Source: a virus
Strand: one strand, 5' to 3'
DNA length: 28,279 nucleotides
IMG/VR virus record: IMGVR_UViG_3300021594_000265
Span: 1-28,279 of that record
Shown one piece after another: positions 15,193-21,896 of the stretch. The notes beneath the pieces are model-generated. The model did no database searches. It was not told the DNA's origin and saw nothing but the letters and a program-made list of their open reading frames with translations. The position numbers and the translations under genes were made by a program. Every line of letters starts with the position of its first letter. Positions within the stretch are counted from its first letter, which is position 1.

Positions 15193-15909
15193 CTACTCAT
15201 TGACATCAGGTGCGTGAAGATTTAATTTGGTCTTATGGTTATGAGGCCAGTCGGGCTTGGTCTTGTCGTACCTTACCCCTTTTATATAGTCCCTAGTAAA
15301 TGAGCTACCGCCCTGAGAGTCAATGCCCGCCCTGTATGCCGAGAACTCTCTGTAATGACGATTGATTTCAGGGTCGTCATCAATTCCCTTGTGTACTAGC
15401 TTAAACTCTTCTAGTTGAGTTTTATGTATAGGTATAAAAAATAAAACTGGGTCGCCTTTTTTAAAGGTAACAACCTTATTAACCTCAGTAATCTTCCAGT
15501 TCATGGTTGGCGACATGTATATCCAATCACTCTCAACAATTCCTGATAAAGGAGTGGCGCCTGGTATTACCAGGTTAGGCCCTCCCATAAACCAAAGATT
15601 CCATTCTGGAGAGGTTCTAGGGATGGCATTTAAATGGAAAGTAACAACCCCGTTACCAGTCCCGTTATCAACAAAGGAGTCTTTTCCACAGATTATGGTT
15701 GTGCCTTGAGCGCTTGGGCTGCCGTCCCACACAACCTCTACGTCATGAGGAAGTCTCACACACCACCCGTGGCGTGCTGCATAAGTCATAGGCAAACACC
15801 TGTAGGCGTAGGAGTCCATTAAGGTGTTCATCCACTCCCTATCTACAGGGCTCTGCTCTATGGGCAACCTTTGACCTTTAGCGAACAGGTGATAAAATTC
15901 AATTTCCAT
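15193..15909 (-). CDS. DUF6065-like protein, linked to glycosyltransferase
   Basis: The protein has 238 residues. Conserved-looking blocks fit the DUF6065 pattern as I recall it: RCLPMTYAARHGWCVRLP (38-55), VVWDGSPSAQG, NGVVTFHLNAIPRTSPEWNLWF, GGPNLVIPGATPLSGIVESDW and SPTMNWKIT, followed by VVTFKKGDPVLFFIPI. The fold is probably beta-rich (jelly-roll like), and no catalytic motif is established. The start ATG overlaps the glycosyltransferase stop by 11 bases with no clear ribosome binding site, so expression is likely coupled. A role in sugar or virion modification is inferred only from this linkage. Confidence 0.75.
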   Translation of the reverse strand: MEIEFYHLFAKGQRLPIEQSPVDREWMNTLMDSYAYRCLPMTYAARHGWCVRLPHDVEVVWDGSPSAQGTTIICGKDSFVDNGTGNGVVTFHLNAIPRTSPEWNLWFMGGPNLVIPGATPLSGIVESDWIYMSPTMNWKITEVNKVVTFKKGDPVLFFIPIHKTQLEEFKLVHKGIDDDPEINRHYREFSAYRAGIDSQGGSSFTRDYIKGVRYDKTKPDWPHNHKTKLNLHAPDVNE

Positions 15910-16861
15910 TTTTATTAGTGTACCAGCCGTAAAACAGCTCTCCTAAATCGCATCCCACTATTTTGTATAAATCTGATAAAGGTCTTACATCGAACAGTTC
16001 TTCTGGACCAACAGTATTATTTTTCATAATATTTATGATTCTGTCAGTTGTTGGCGCTCTTCTATCGTTATGCTCTTGGGGATAGTCAATCCACAGCTTT
16101 GGCCTACTAAAGTCAATAGACTTAGACTCATTCATATGGTACAGGGGAGGGTCAGCGGGGTTATAAACATCCCAACCAGCAGTGTACGCTCTAAGGCTAT
16201 TTATTATCTCTTCTCCCCAAAACCCAACCCATTCAGGTTGCAGAATTTTTGTAAAAAAATCGCGTTTTCCAAATATAAAATGCCCACAGAGGTACCAACC
16301 CAGCTCTAGCTCTTGTTCTTTTGCGTCTAAAGCATTGGTAGGCATAGGCACTAGCTCATGGTGTTTATAAAACGTTTTTTCACTGTCACCAGTGTTAAAC
16401 ACAAAACGAGCAAACGTTCTATACCTTCTTATAAATGCCTCTGTGTGGTTTTCCATGTAGTACCACTCAGGTAAATATACGCTTATTAAAGCTTTTTCAT
16501 TATTTATTGACTTATGCAAGTCTAAAAGTTTTGTATCCCACCCCTGGTCAAAACGGGTATGTGAGTCTATTTGTAGGACGTATTCTTCGTCGTATAGCGG
16601 GCACATGGCCCTATTTCTACACTGACATACGCTAAATATTTGCCCAGGCTCTTGAACGTCTACCCTAACCCTATTTTCATAGGTATTGGTTATGAGGTTC
16701 TCGTCGGCTTTTTGTTGCAGAAAAACACCGACTGTTATTTTACTGGGGTTGTCAGCTTTACAAAATAGGTCGTCAATAGTTGACTGTATAACAGGGTCTC
16801 TGTAACAAGCAATAGTTACATAGATGGTGTTAGGTCTTGTCCCCATTTTCCTATCGGACAC
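15899..16861 (-). CDS. GT60-like (GlcNAc-type) glycosyltransferase
   Basis: The protein has 320 residues. The N-terminal NTIYVTIACYRDPVIQSTID, the DLFCKADNPSKITVGVFLQQ segment, the CQCRNRAM helix start and VLQIDSHTRFDQGWD (Asp99-Ser-His101, metal/sugar-nucleotide site) are the hallmarks of the GlcNAc transferase family PF11397. This family includes Skp1 hydroxyproline GlcNAc-transferase (CAZy GT60). Residues 190-250 hold ELGWYLCGHFIFGKRDFF and WVGFWGEEIINSLRAY, typical acceptor-side motifs. The start is either GTG (16861) or ATG (16846), and both overlap the preceding gene. The acceptor is unknown; collagen-like or Cys-rich fibre proteins, or a host glycan, are candidates. Confidence 0.85.
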   Translation of the reverse strand: MSDRKMGTRPNTIYVTIACYRDPVIQSTIDDLFCKADNPSKITVGVFLQQKADENLITNTYENRVRVDVQEPGQIFSVCQCRNRAMCPLYDEEYVLQIDSHTRFDQGWDTKLLDLHKSINNEKALISVYLPEWYYMENHTEAFIRRYRTFARFVFNTGDSEKTFYKHHELVPMPTNALDAKEQELELGWYLCGHFIFGKRDFFTKILQPEWVGFWGEEIINSLRAYTAGWDVYNPADPPLYHMNESKSIDFSRPKLWIDYPQEHNDRRAPTTDRIINIMKNNTVGPEELFDVRPLSDLYKIVGCDLGELFYGWYTNKNGN

Positions 16862-17079
16862 TCCGCATTCTTAAGTAGTGTTTTAGCCTTCATTATGCAT
16901 CCACATTTTGTGCACTGTGTTGTGGCGCTTATAAAGTGCTCGCACCCTTTGCAAAGGTCGTACCTAGAAGCTGCTATATCATTTGTAGTTCTTTGAGCGG
17001 GGTCAATAAGATGCCAGGGACGTGACTCCCCAAGGTTTTTTTTCCATTGCTTCCAAGCTGATGTTTTTTCTTCTGACAT
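16816..17079 (-). CDS. Cys-rich zinc-binding protein in the glycosyltransferase cassette
   Basis: The protein has 87 residues. After a helical basic start (AWKQWKKNLGESRPWHLIDPAQR) it has six cysteines: Cys43, Cys46, Cys56, Cys59, Cys61 and Cys74, in the order CKGC, QCTKCGC and AECPIGKW. This pattern is familiar from small phage proteins encoded next to glycosyltransferase genes, but I cannot name the family with certainty. The start overlaps the preceding stop (TAATG) behind GAGGGG. Its end overlaps the glycosyltransferase start by 31-46 bases. Confidence 0.8.
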   Translation of the reverse strand: MSEEKTSAWKQWKKNLGESRPWHLIDPAQRTTNDIAASRYDLCKGCEHFISATTQCTKCGCIMKAKTLLKNAECPIGKWGQDLTPSM

Positions 17080-17333
17080 TATTGCCCCTCAATAGGTGCG
17101 ACAAAGTTTGAACCATCCCATGTCCACCCAGCTAGAACTGGGCTATCTAATGGAATTGGCACTACCTTTGGGTCAGACGAAAGACCAGCAATACAACGTT
17201 TTTCTACATCTTGAAGGTCGTGTATGTTTTTTTCATCTAAAGAGATAACACCAAAAACGTCACCCTCTGCAATAAAAGCAAACTTATGGGTTGCTTCGTG
17301 TAGTTCTGTGCCCATAGGCAACATATCATCCAT
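17079..17333 (-). CDS. Small unknown phage protein (fibre-cassette neighbour)
   Basis: The protein has 84 residues. It reads as one alpha/beta unit: HKFAFIAEGDVFGVISLDEK, a helix at residues 38-52, then DPKVVPIPLDSPVLAGWTWDG and a short SNFVAP end. The GWTWDG-x-F ending is one I associate with small phage proteins near tail fibre genes. AGGA precedes the ATG. No enzyme motif or membrane segment is present. Confidence 0.72.
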   Translation of the reverse strand: MDDMLPMGTELHEATHKFAFIAEGDVFGVISLDEKNIHDLQDVEKRCIAGLSSDPKVVPIPLDSPVLAGWTWDGSNFVAPIEGQ

Positions 17334-17345
17334 ATCTATATCCTA

Positions 17346-18995
17346 TCATATCTCGCTGAAGCATCGGGAAGAAGACAGACATCTGCCTCGGAAATCTCTA
17401 CAAGCACAGCTTGATGGTGGTGGTGGAGGTGGCGTCGCAGGCGGAGGAGGAGGCGGTGAGGCTACACACTGACAGACACCCCCAACGATACGCCAAGTAC
17501 CAAAGCAAGGACCTGCACATGTAGGAGTTGCACTCGGTGGTGTAGGAACAAAAATTGGTGGAGAAGCAGGGGGTGCAGCAGGAGGGGATGCTGGCCCTGC
17601 TACGGGAACGCAAGAGCCAGGAATAGTTGTATTTGGACAACTTCCACCCGTCCAACAATAAGTAGCATTTCTAGTACCTGATGGGCAGGTTGCGTCAGAA
17701 ATTGTTGTTGGATAAGAAAGAGCAGAGTCGCAGTTTGAACAAGGGGGTGCGCCGCAGTTACCATTTGCAGTAGAACAAGGCAGAGCAACAGGTGCAGAAC
17801 AGCTAAGTGTAGGAAAGGAAGTGCTGTAGGCTCCAGTACCGCCTTGAACGGAGCCTCCACCCTGAGTACACGACAGGCTTGCAAAGTATTGTGCGTCGCT
17901 AAGTGTTTGAAGGCTTTCCCCATACTTTAAGGCATAAGTACCGCCAGTATTACAACAAACGGTATATTTATAAGTGTTTTGGGTACTTGGACCTGTTGGA
18001 CCAGTTCCTGTAGGGCAACCAGTACCACTTGATGGCATTGTAAAGTTAGCAGTAGATGTGGCACTAGTGCCACTGCCGTTTAATCCAGAGTACACAGTTA
18101 GTGTTGCAGTAGCGGTTTGCCCACAGAATTGACTTGGGCTTGCACAACCCCAACTAAGTCCACTAACGCCGCTTGTAGTCCCGTTAACTATGCCCGAGCT
18201 ACAACCAATTGCTGAAGCTGACCATGATGCGTATCCGAATGCGCTCCAGGTAAGATTAGGAACAATAGGCGGCGCCCCATCCACAGCAAACGCCGATGCT
18301 GTAAACGAGGTAATACCGATAGTAGCACCGCCCTGACTAGGTGGCGGCGGAGTTGGCGGAGGAGGTGGTGGCGCAGGGTTTGACGGGGTTACTGTTCCAG
18401 AAGCAGTTGAAGCCTCTCCAGTGCCGTTTTCATTAGTAGCAGCTACAGTAAAGTTATATGTAGTACCAACTGTTCCACTAAAAGCGTATGTTGTAGAGGT
18501 GCTATTTGTAACAATTGGAGACCCAACAGTAGGTGTGATTGTGTAACTGGTTATAGCTTTACCAGCATTTGATGGTGCTACCCAGTTAAGAGTTATACCT
18601 CCACCATTACCTAAGTTAATTGCGGTTAGCGAAGTTGGGCGCCCAGGAACAGTAGTCGCTGTATCTGGACCTACCTCTGAAGAATCAGCTGAGTCAGAAA
18701 CAGAGTTTCTTGCTCTAATCTTATATCTATATTTAACACCTGAGCGAAGACCTGTAAAAACAAATGAATTTAAATCAGTTACTGTTTGAGTAACCGCTAC
18801 GTTATCTTCCGCTGTTGCTGTGATTAAGTAATCAATAATAGGAAGCTTGCCATCAAAAAGGGTAGGGTTAAACGTTAAAAAGGTAGCGCCATTGTTAAAT
18901 GCACGTCCAGAACCAGAATCTGAACGCGAAGCTACAGAAGGAGGTAGCGGAGGTACCTTCTTCTGAGAATCACTGACACCAGGATAGATTGGCAT
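17346..18995 (-). CDS. FN3 / Pro-rich / Cys-rich virion adhesin
   Basis: The protein has 549 residues. Residues 15-118 and 119-205 are two FN3 domains (GLRSGVKYRYKIRARNSVS; TLNWVAPSNAGKAITSYTI and TYNFTVAATNENGTG). Residues 207-220 are a polyproline linker. Residues 224-322 are a beta domain. Residues 325-549 contain most of the 24 cysteines, all beyond residue 264, with further Pro-rich spacers at 466-490 and 512-528. The cysteine-rich end has an even, paired look and may be disulfide-bonded on the mature particle. It starts by TAATG overlap with the 259-aa tail-like gene. A host-binding appendage is the likely role. The absence of a signal peptide argues for a virion rather than a secreted protein. 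Confidence 0.72.
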   Translation of the reverse strand: MPIYPGVSDSQKKVPPLPPSVASRSDSGSGRAFNNGATFLTFNPTLFDGKLPIIDYLITATAEDNVAVTQTVTDLNSFVFTGLRSGVKYRYKIRARNSVSDSADSSEVGPDTATTVPGRPTSLTAINLGNGGGITLNWVAPSNAGKAITSYTITPTVGSPIVTNSTSTTYAFSGTVGTTYNFTVAATNENGTGEASTASGTVTPSNPAPPPPPPTPPPPSQGGATIGITSFTASAFAVDGAPPIVPNLTWSAFGYASWSASAIGCSSGIVNGTTSGVSGLSWGCASPSQFCGQTATATLTVYSGLNGSGTSATSTANFTMPSSGTGCPTGTGPTGPSTQNTYKYTVCCNTGGTYALKYGESLQTLSDAQYFASLSCTQGGGSVQGGTGAYSTSFPTLSCSAPVALPCSTANGNCGAPPCSNCDSALSYPTTISDATCPSGTRNATYCWTGGSCPNTTIPGSCVPVAGPASPPAAPPASPPIFVPTPPSATPTCAGPCFGTWRIVGGVCQCVASPPPPPPATPPPPPPSSCACRDFRGRCLSSSRCFSEI

Positions 18996-19774
18996 TAAGC
19001 AGTCAAATCACCAGAGAGCCACCAGGTGTTAGCTGCTACTTTTACCAAAGTAGCGCCTGACCATCTAGCACGAAGCTTTAGACCAGGTGTAGAAAAAACG
19101 TTTTGGCTTGCAAACACTACGTTACCTACTTGACCACGTACAAAGTTAATTTGAGAGCCTATAGGGAAGGGAACAGAGTCTGTTGGAACTGTAATAGTTA
19201 AATCAGTTACAGTGCTGGTGTTTACTAAATAAAATAGCTTATTCTTGTCTGCAAGAGCGAGCGTGAAGTTCTCACTCTTCTGTTCTACCGTAGCATCGGC
19301 TGCAACAGCAGTTACTGAGCCTTGAATGTTAGCGGCAAGGGTCTTTCCTGTAAATGTGCCATCTGGAGTAACTCCAGCAATAATTTCGTTACCAGAACCC
19401 TGAAATTCTAAAAGATTTACTGACTGGTTTAGCGCACCTTGAACAATTAAAGGTCTATTAGATGAAAGTCCAGCTGAAATCTTGTTAGATTGAGCTCCAT
19501 CAGCTGTTTTTCTAATATATTGGGTATGGGAGTCCGCAACAACACCAAGTTCTACGTTAGCAATGCGAGCGGACACGGTACCGAAGGCTGTAGAGCTAGC
19601 GTCGTATGTAGTTGATGGGTTTGGTGTAACAGATAGCGCTGGATTTAAACCAAGAGTGGTTTCTACAGCAACAATCTCCTCTTGAAGGCTATTTGGGTGT
19701 GAAGCGTCAACTGTATCAACGACGTTTTGTTTAGTGGTAAATACTCTTACCGAACTTGGGTATGATGCTGGCAT
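18995..19774 (-). CDS. Putative tail / fibre-base protein
   Basis: The protein has 259 residues. The start YPSSVRVFTTKQNVVDTVDA is followed by HPNSLQEEIVAVETTLG, a motif common near the N-terminus of phage tail-appendage proteins. The middle has short beta repeats (GLSSNRPLIVQGALNQSVNL, FQGSGNEIIAGVTPDGTF). Residues 165-255 are beta-rich, ending LKLRARWSGATLVKVAANTWWLSGDL. AAAGG precedes the ATG. It probably links to the FN3/Cys-rich protein encoded by the next, overlapping gene. Confidence 0.72.
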   Translation of the reverse strand: MPASYPSSVRVFTTKQNVVDTVDASHPNSLQEEIVAVETTLGLNPALSVTPNPSTTYDASSTAFGTVSARIANVELGVVADSHTQYIRKTADGAQSNKISAGLSSNRPLIVQGALNQSVNLLEFQGSGNEIIAGVTPDGTFTGKTLAANIQGSVTAVAADATVEQKSENFTLALADKNKLFYLVNTSTVTDLTITVPTDSVPFPIGSQINFVRGQVGNVVFASQNVFSTPGLKLRARWSGATLVKVAANTWWLSGDLTA

Positions 19775-19784
19775 TTTGTACCTT

Positions 19785-19940
19785 TCAGTTTTGACTTTCC
19801 CCGTTAGGGCCTCTACCAGGGCTGTTCCAGACCGCTATGCTTGGTCTTTCGTCGTTTTTATACAACTTTTTATGACCAAACCTTGAATCCATTGTTTTTT
19901 TAGGCTTTGATACTGCTTTTTTAAAGGATGACTTCCTCAC
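19785..19940 (-). CDS. Small basic protein (51 aa)
   Basis: The start is GTG at 19940, overlapping the preceding stop as GTGA and behind AAGGA. The protein runs RKSSFKKAVSKPKKTMDSRF to a PGRGPNGESQN end, is Lys/Arg rich and has no cysteine. It ends 10 bases before the 259-aa gene. It is the last of a chain of small overlapping basic genes. No family is recognised. Confidence 0.65.
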   Translation of the reverse strand: MRKSSFKKAVSKPKKTMDSRFGHKKLYKNDERPSIAVWNSPGRGPNGESQN

Positions 19941-20104
19941 GGTGTCCATCCTTCATATCTACTCCACTGTTTAGACATTGTAGTGGCTCCTTTTATCGGA
20001 GACATTACATATGTACGTCTATCGCGCTCTTCTCTGTTGTTCTTTTTAGTCTTTATACGTGCGTGAATTGTACTTTTTGCTTTAGGAACGCCATCTTTAT
20101 GCAT
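19937..20104 (-). CDS. Small basic protein (55 aa)
   Basis: The ATG at 20104 (ATGCATAA) overlaps the end of the 164-aa gene by eight bases. The protein begins MHKDGVPKAKSTIHARIKTK and continues to RRTYVMSPIKGATTMSK and a RYEGWTP end. It is strongly basic. A longer reading from 20311 lies wholly inside the other frame of the 164-aa gene and is rejected. Function is unknown. Confidence 0.65.
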   Translation of the reverse strand: MHKDGVPKAKSTIHARIKTKKNNREERDRRTYVMSPIKGATTMSKQWSRYEGWTP

Positions 20105-20591
20105 TTTTTTTCTTCTTCGGTGTCTTAGGCTGAAATGTTGGTTCAATAATGCTTGTTGGCTTACCAAAGTTAGGGCCTTCATTAAGGTCAACTGCAGGAG
20201 TTGCCTTATAAACTTTTTGATAACCAGGAGTTGTCTCACGCTTAGGGGACTTCTTACCTTTTGACTTAGGTGCAGCTGTAGGCTTTGGTCCTGGTAGGGC
20301 TTTTTGACCACGGGTAACAGATTTAGCGCCTGGAGAAGGTCGCTTTTCTACTCTTTCAGATTTTACTGTTCTAGGTGCTTGTGGTTTTTCTGAACGTGTA
20401 ACGCGCTCTGATTCAACCGTAAGAGGTTTGGTCTCATCTTTTTCGCTTGCCTTTTGGGCCTTGGTTACTGCCGAAGCTACTCTGGCAACTGTTACTGCTC
20501 GTAGGATACCTTTACCCTTGCCCTTACCTTTAAGGGAGGATGTGGCTTTGCCACGTAACTGGGTTTCTGACGCGCTTCTAGCTGCTTTCAT
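20097..20591 (-). CDS. Lys/Pro/Ser-rich basic protein (164 aa)
   Basis: The protein is basic and low in complexity. It has a KGKGKGKG block near residue 20, one helix (residues 28-48, ILRAVTVARVASAVTKAQKA), repeated SERV..R and KSERVEKR motifs, and a KTPKKKKNA end. It looks disordered and nucleic-acid or polyanion binding, but there is no named domain. Its ATG lies within the end of the 40-aa zinc-finger gene, giving a 14-base overlap. A virion-internal DNA-neutralising role is possible but unproven. Confidence 0.7.
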   Translation of the reverse strand: MKAARSASETQLRGKATSSLKGKGKGKGILRAVTVARVASAVTKAQKASEKDETKPLTVESERVTRSEKPQAPRTVKSERVEKRPSPGAKSVTRGQKALPGPKPTAAPKSKGKKSPKRETTPGYQKVYKATPAVDLNEGPNFGKPTSIIEPTFQPKTPKKKKNA

Positions 20592-20700
20592 ACTCTGATT
20601 GTAAGTGTTTCTCTTCGCATTGTCGGGCTAAGTCAGGGACCACATACCTTTTATCGCATAAAGCGCAGGTCCAGCGCTTTAAGCGCTCTTTATCATCCAC
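20578..20700 (-). CDS. C2HC zinc-finger microprotein (40 aa)
   Basis: A GTG start at 20700 overlaps the stop of the 31-aa membrane protein by eight bases. Residues WTCALCDKRYVVPDLARQC then EEKH give Cys12, Cys15, Cys28 and His32, a compact C2HC zinc finger. It ends inside the first codons of the 164-aa gene. The ribosome binding site is weak, so translation depends on coupling. The preserved ligand spacing and tight packing support a real gene. Confidence 0.6.
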   Translation of the reverse strand: MDDKERLKRWTCALCDKRYVVPDLARQCEEKHLQSEYESS

Positions 20701-20788
20701 GTTCTGACCACCACCAACCAAGAAGTGCTACTGTAACTAAAGTTACAAGGAACACCCCTTGGAAGGTAATGTGGGTCAGAAAGTACAT
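20693..20788 (-). CDS. Single-pass membrane microprotein (31 aa)
   Basis: The ATG at 20788 shares a base with the CHAP endolysin stop (TAATG). The protein is MYFLTHITFQGVFLVTLVTV followed by ALLGWWWSERG, one membrane helix with a three-Trp interface and a charged end. Directly after a CHAP endolysin, a small lysis-accessory role (holin-, antiholin- or spanin-like) is plausible. Confidence 0.6.
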   Translation of the reverse strand: MYFLTHITFQGVFLVTLVTVALLGWWWSERG

Positions 20789-21336
20789 TACTTACCGCAG
20801 GTTGGGCATTTAGCCGCTGGTGCGGCTGCTCCTGCTGCTTTGAACTTAGGGCGACCAAAACCTACGATAGAAATCTGAACCTTCTTAGGGTTCTTCTTGT
20901 AGGCACGGAGTTTCTTTGAAACCTGTCCGCCATTGCGCTGTGAGCCCTTGTCATCTGGGCTGGTGTTTCCTTCGATGCACCAAACAGTGCCATCGCCATT
21001 ATCTTTGATAACAATGCCTACGTGACTGATTCTATCGACGCCATCTGAGGGGAAATCAAAATAGGCGATATCTCCTGCATCTGGGTCTGCAATGTCTCCA
21101 TCAATCCATGCGCCAGCCTTCTTAAATGCTGCTGCGCCACCTGGAGTGTAAACGGTATTAGGAACCTTTACACCAGCCTCGTTAGCGCACCAGTTTACGA
21201 AAGACCCACACCAAGGCTGAAAATTAGCCTTTGTGTAAGCGCCGTACTTAGTTTCATTATCTTTAGGACCTTCAATGGTTCCTAGCTCTGCTGTAGCAAC
21301 TTCAATTAGCTTTGCTGCTGTGCCTTGGTCTGCCAT
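20788..21336 (-). CDS. CHAP-domain endolysin
   Basis: The protein has 182 residues from the ATG at 21336, chosen because it forms a TAATG overlap with the holin gene; an ATG five codons upstream has no advantage. The CHAP amidase/endopeptidase triad is visible: Cys43 in PWCGSFVNWC, His105 in RISHVGIV and Glu122 in WCIEGNTS. It should cut peptidoglycan stem peptides or the glycan-peptide bond. There is no signal peptide, so it needs the neighbouring holin for export. The C-terminus (residues 165-182) is an Ala-rich tail ending KCPTCGK, a possible half zinc site. It is followed by a 31-aa membrane protein in the same lysis cluster. Confidence 0.88.
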   Translation of the reverse strand: MADQGTAAKLIEVATAELGTIEGPKDNETKYGAYTKANFQPWCGSFVNWCANEAGVKVPNTVYTPGGAAAFKKAGAWIDGDIADPDAGDIAYFDFPSDGVDRISHVGIVIKDNGDGTVWCIEGNTSPDDKGSQRNGGQVSKKLRAYKKNPKKVQISIVGFGRPKFKAAGAAAPAAKCPTCGK

Positions 21337-21725
21337 TATTCTTTGTCCCAATCTTCGTCAACTGGCTGCTCTTCTGGAACTTCGCCTTCAGCCTTTGTAG
21401 CAACGGCTACAGCTGCAGCGGCGACACCAGCAGAGATTACGATGTCCTGACCATTTTGCTTAGCTTCAACACGTAGGTCAGCTTCGCTCTTAGCCTTTGT
21501 ATCAACTGCAGAGAATGCTGCGTTAATTTCATCAAGGTCAAGGCGTCCATCATTCATAAAGCCGCGTGCTAGCTTCTCTACGACTGCGGCAACTGCTGTA
21601 AGACCAGCTACTGTTACTGCTGTAATTGTGTCAACGCCAGCGATAGCACCAGCACCGATTACTGAGAGACCGCTAGCAGCAAATACTGCAAGGATTCTCA
21701 GAAGAATGTTTCCTATTGATTTCAT
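21336..21725 (-). CDS. Putative holin with DGxLxxxE motif
   Basis: The protein has 129 residues. Two membrane segments (about 8-30 and 33-50) are followed by KLARGFMNDGRLDLDEINAAF, a motif I associate with holin-like proteins of actinobacterial phages. A third hydrophobic stretch at 94-112 (DIVISAGVAAAAVAVATKA) and an acidic tail (PEEQPVDEDWDKE) complete it. It is coupled by TAATG to the CHAP endolysin, so it is the natural holin partner. The DGRLDLDE motif recurs in triplicate in the PA14 surface protein upstream. Confidence 0.75.
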   Translation of the reverse strand: MKSIGNILLRILAVFAASGLSVIGAGAIAGVDTITAVTVAGLTAVAAVVEKLARGFMNDGRLDLDEINAAFSAVDTKAKSEADLRVEAKQNGQDIVISAGVAAAAVAVATKAEGEVPEEQPVDEDWDKE

Positions 21726-21896
21726 TTATTCCTCGTCTTTTGGGTTTCGTAGTGGGTAGGTAACAGCCCAGGCAAAGATAGTTGCCATAATTGCGTAACC
21801 GACGACTGTCTTTGCTGAACCGTCTAGTACAACCCAAGCAATGAACATGCCAAGCAGTGTCCATAGCTGGTCAATCATGTCTCTAACTATCTTCAT
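21726..21896 (-). CDS. Two-pass small membrane protein (56 aa)
   Basis: The ATG at 21896 overlaps the PA14 gene stop as ATGA, behind AGGAGAAGG. The protein starts MKIVRDMIDQLWTLLGMFIA and has two membrane helices (about residues 11-24 and 31-47) and a charged PLRNPKDEE end. It abuts the holin gene directly. A second holin or antiholin is the obvious candidate role. A Cys-containing reading of this DNA in another frame (21673-21864) is a shadow. Confidence 0.75.
   Translation of the reverse strand: MKIVRDMIDQLWTLLGMFIAWVVLDGSAKTVVGYAIMATIFAWAVTYPLRNPKDEE

Noticed and set aside
20105-20311. Longer N-terminal extension of the 55-aa gene
   Set aside because: The extension is within the 164-aa gene in another frame; the ATG at 20104 with an eight-base overlap is the natural start.
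21673-21864. Cys-containing 63-codon minus-strand frame
   Set aside because: It overlaps two better supported membrane-protein genes with good starts and ATGA coupling.
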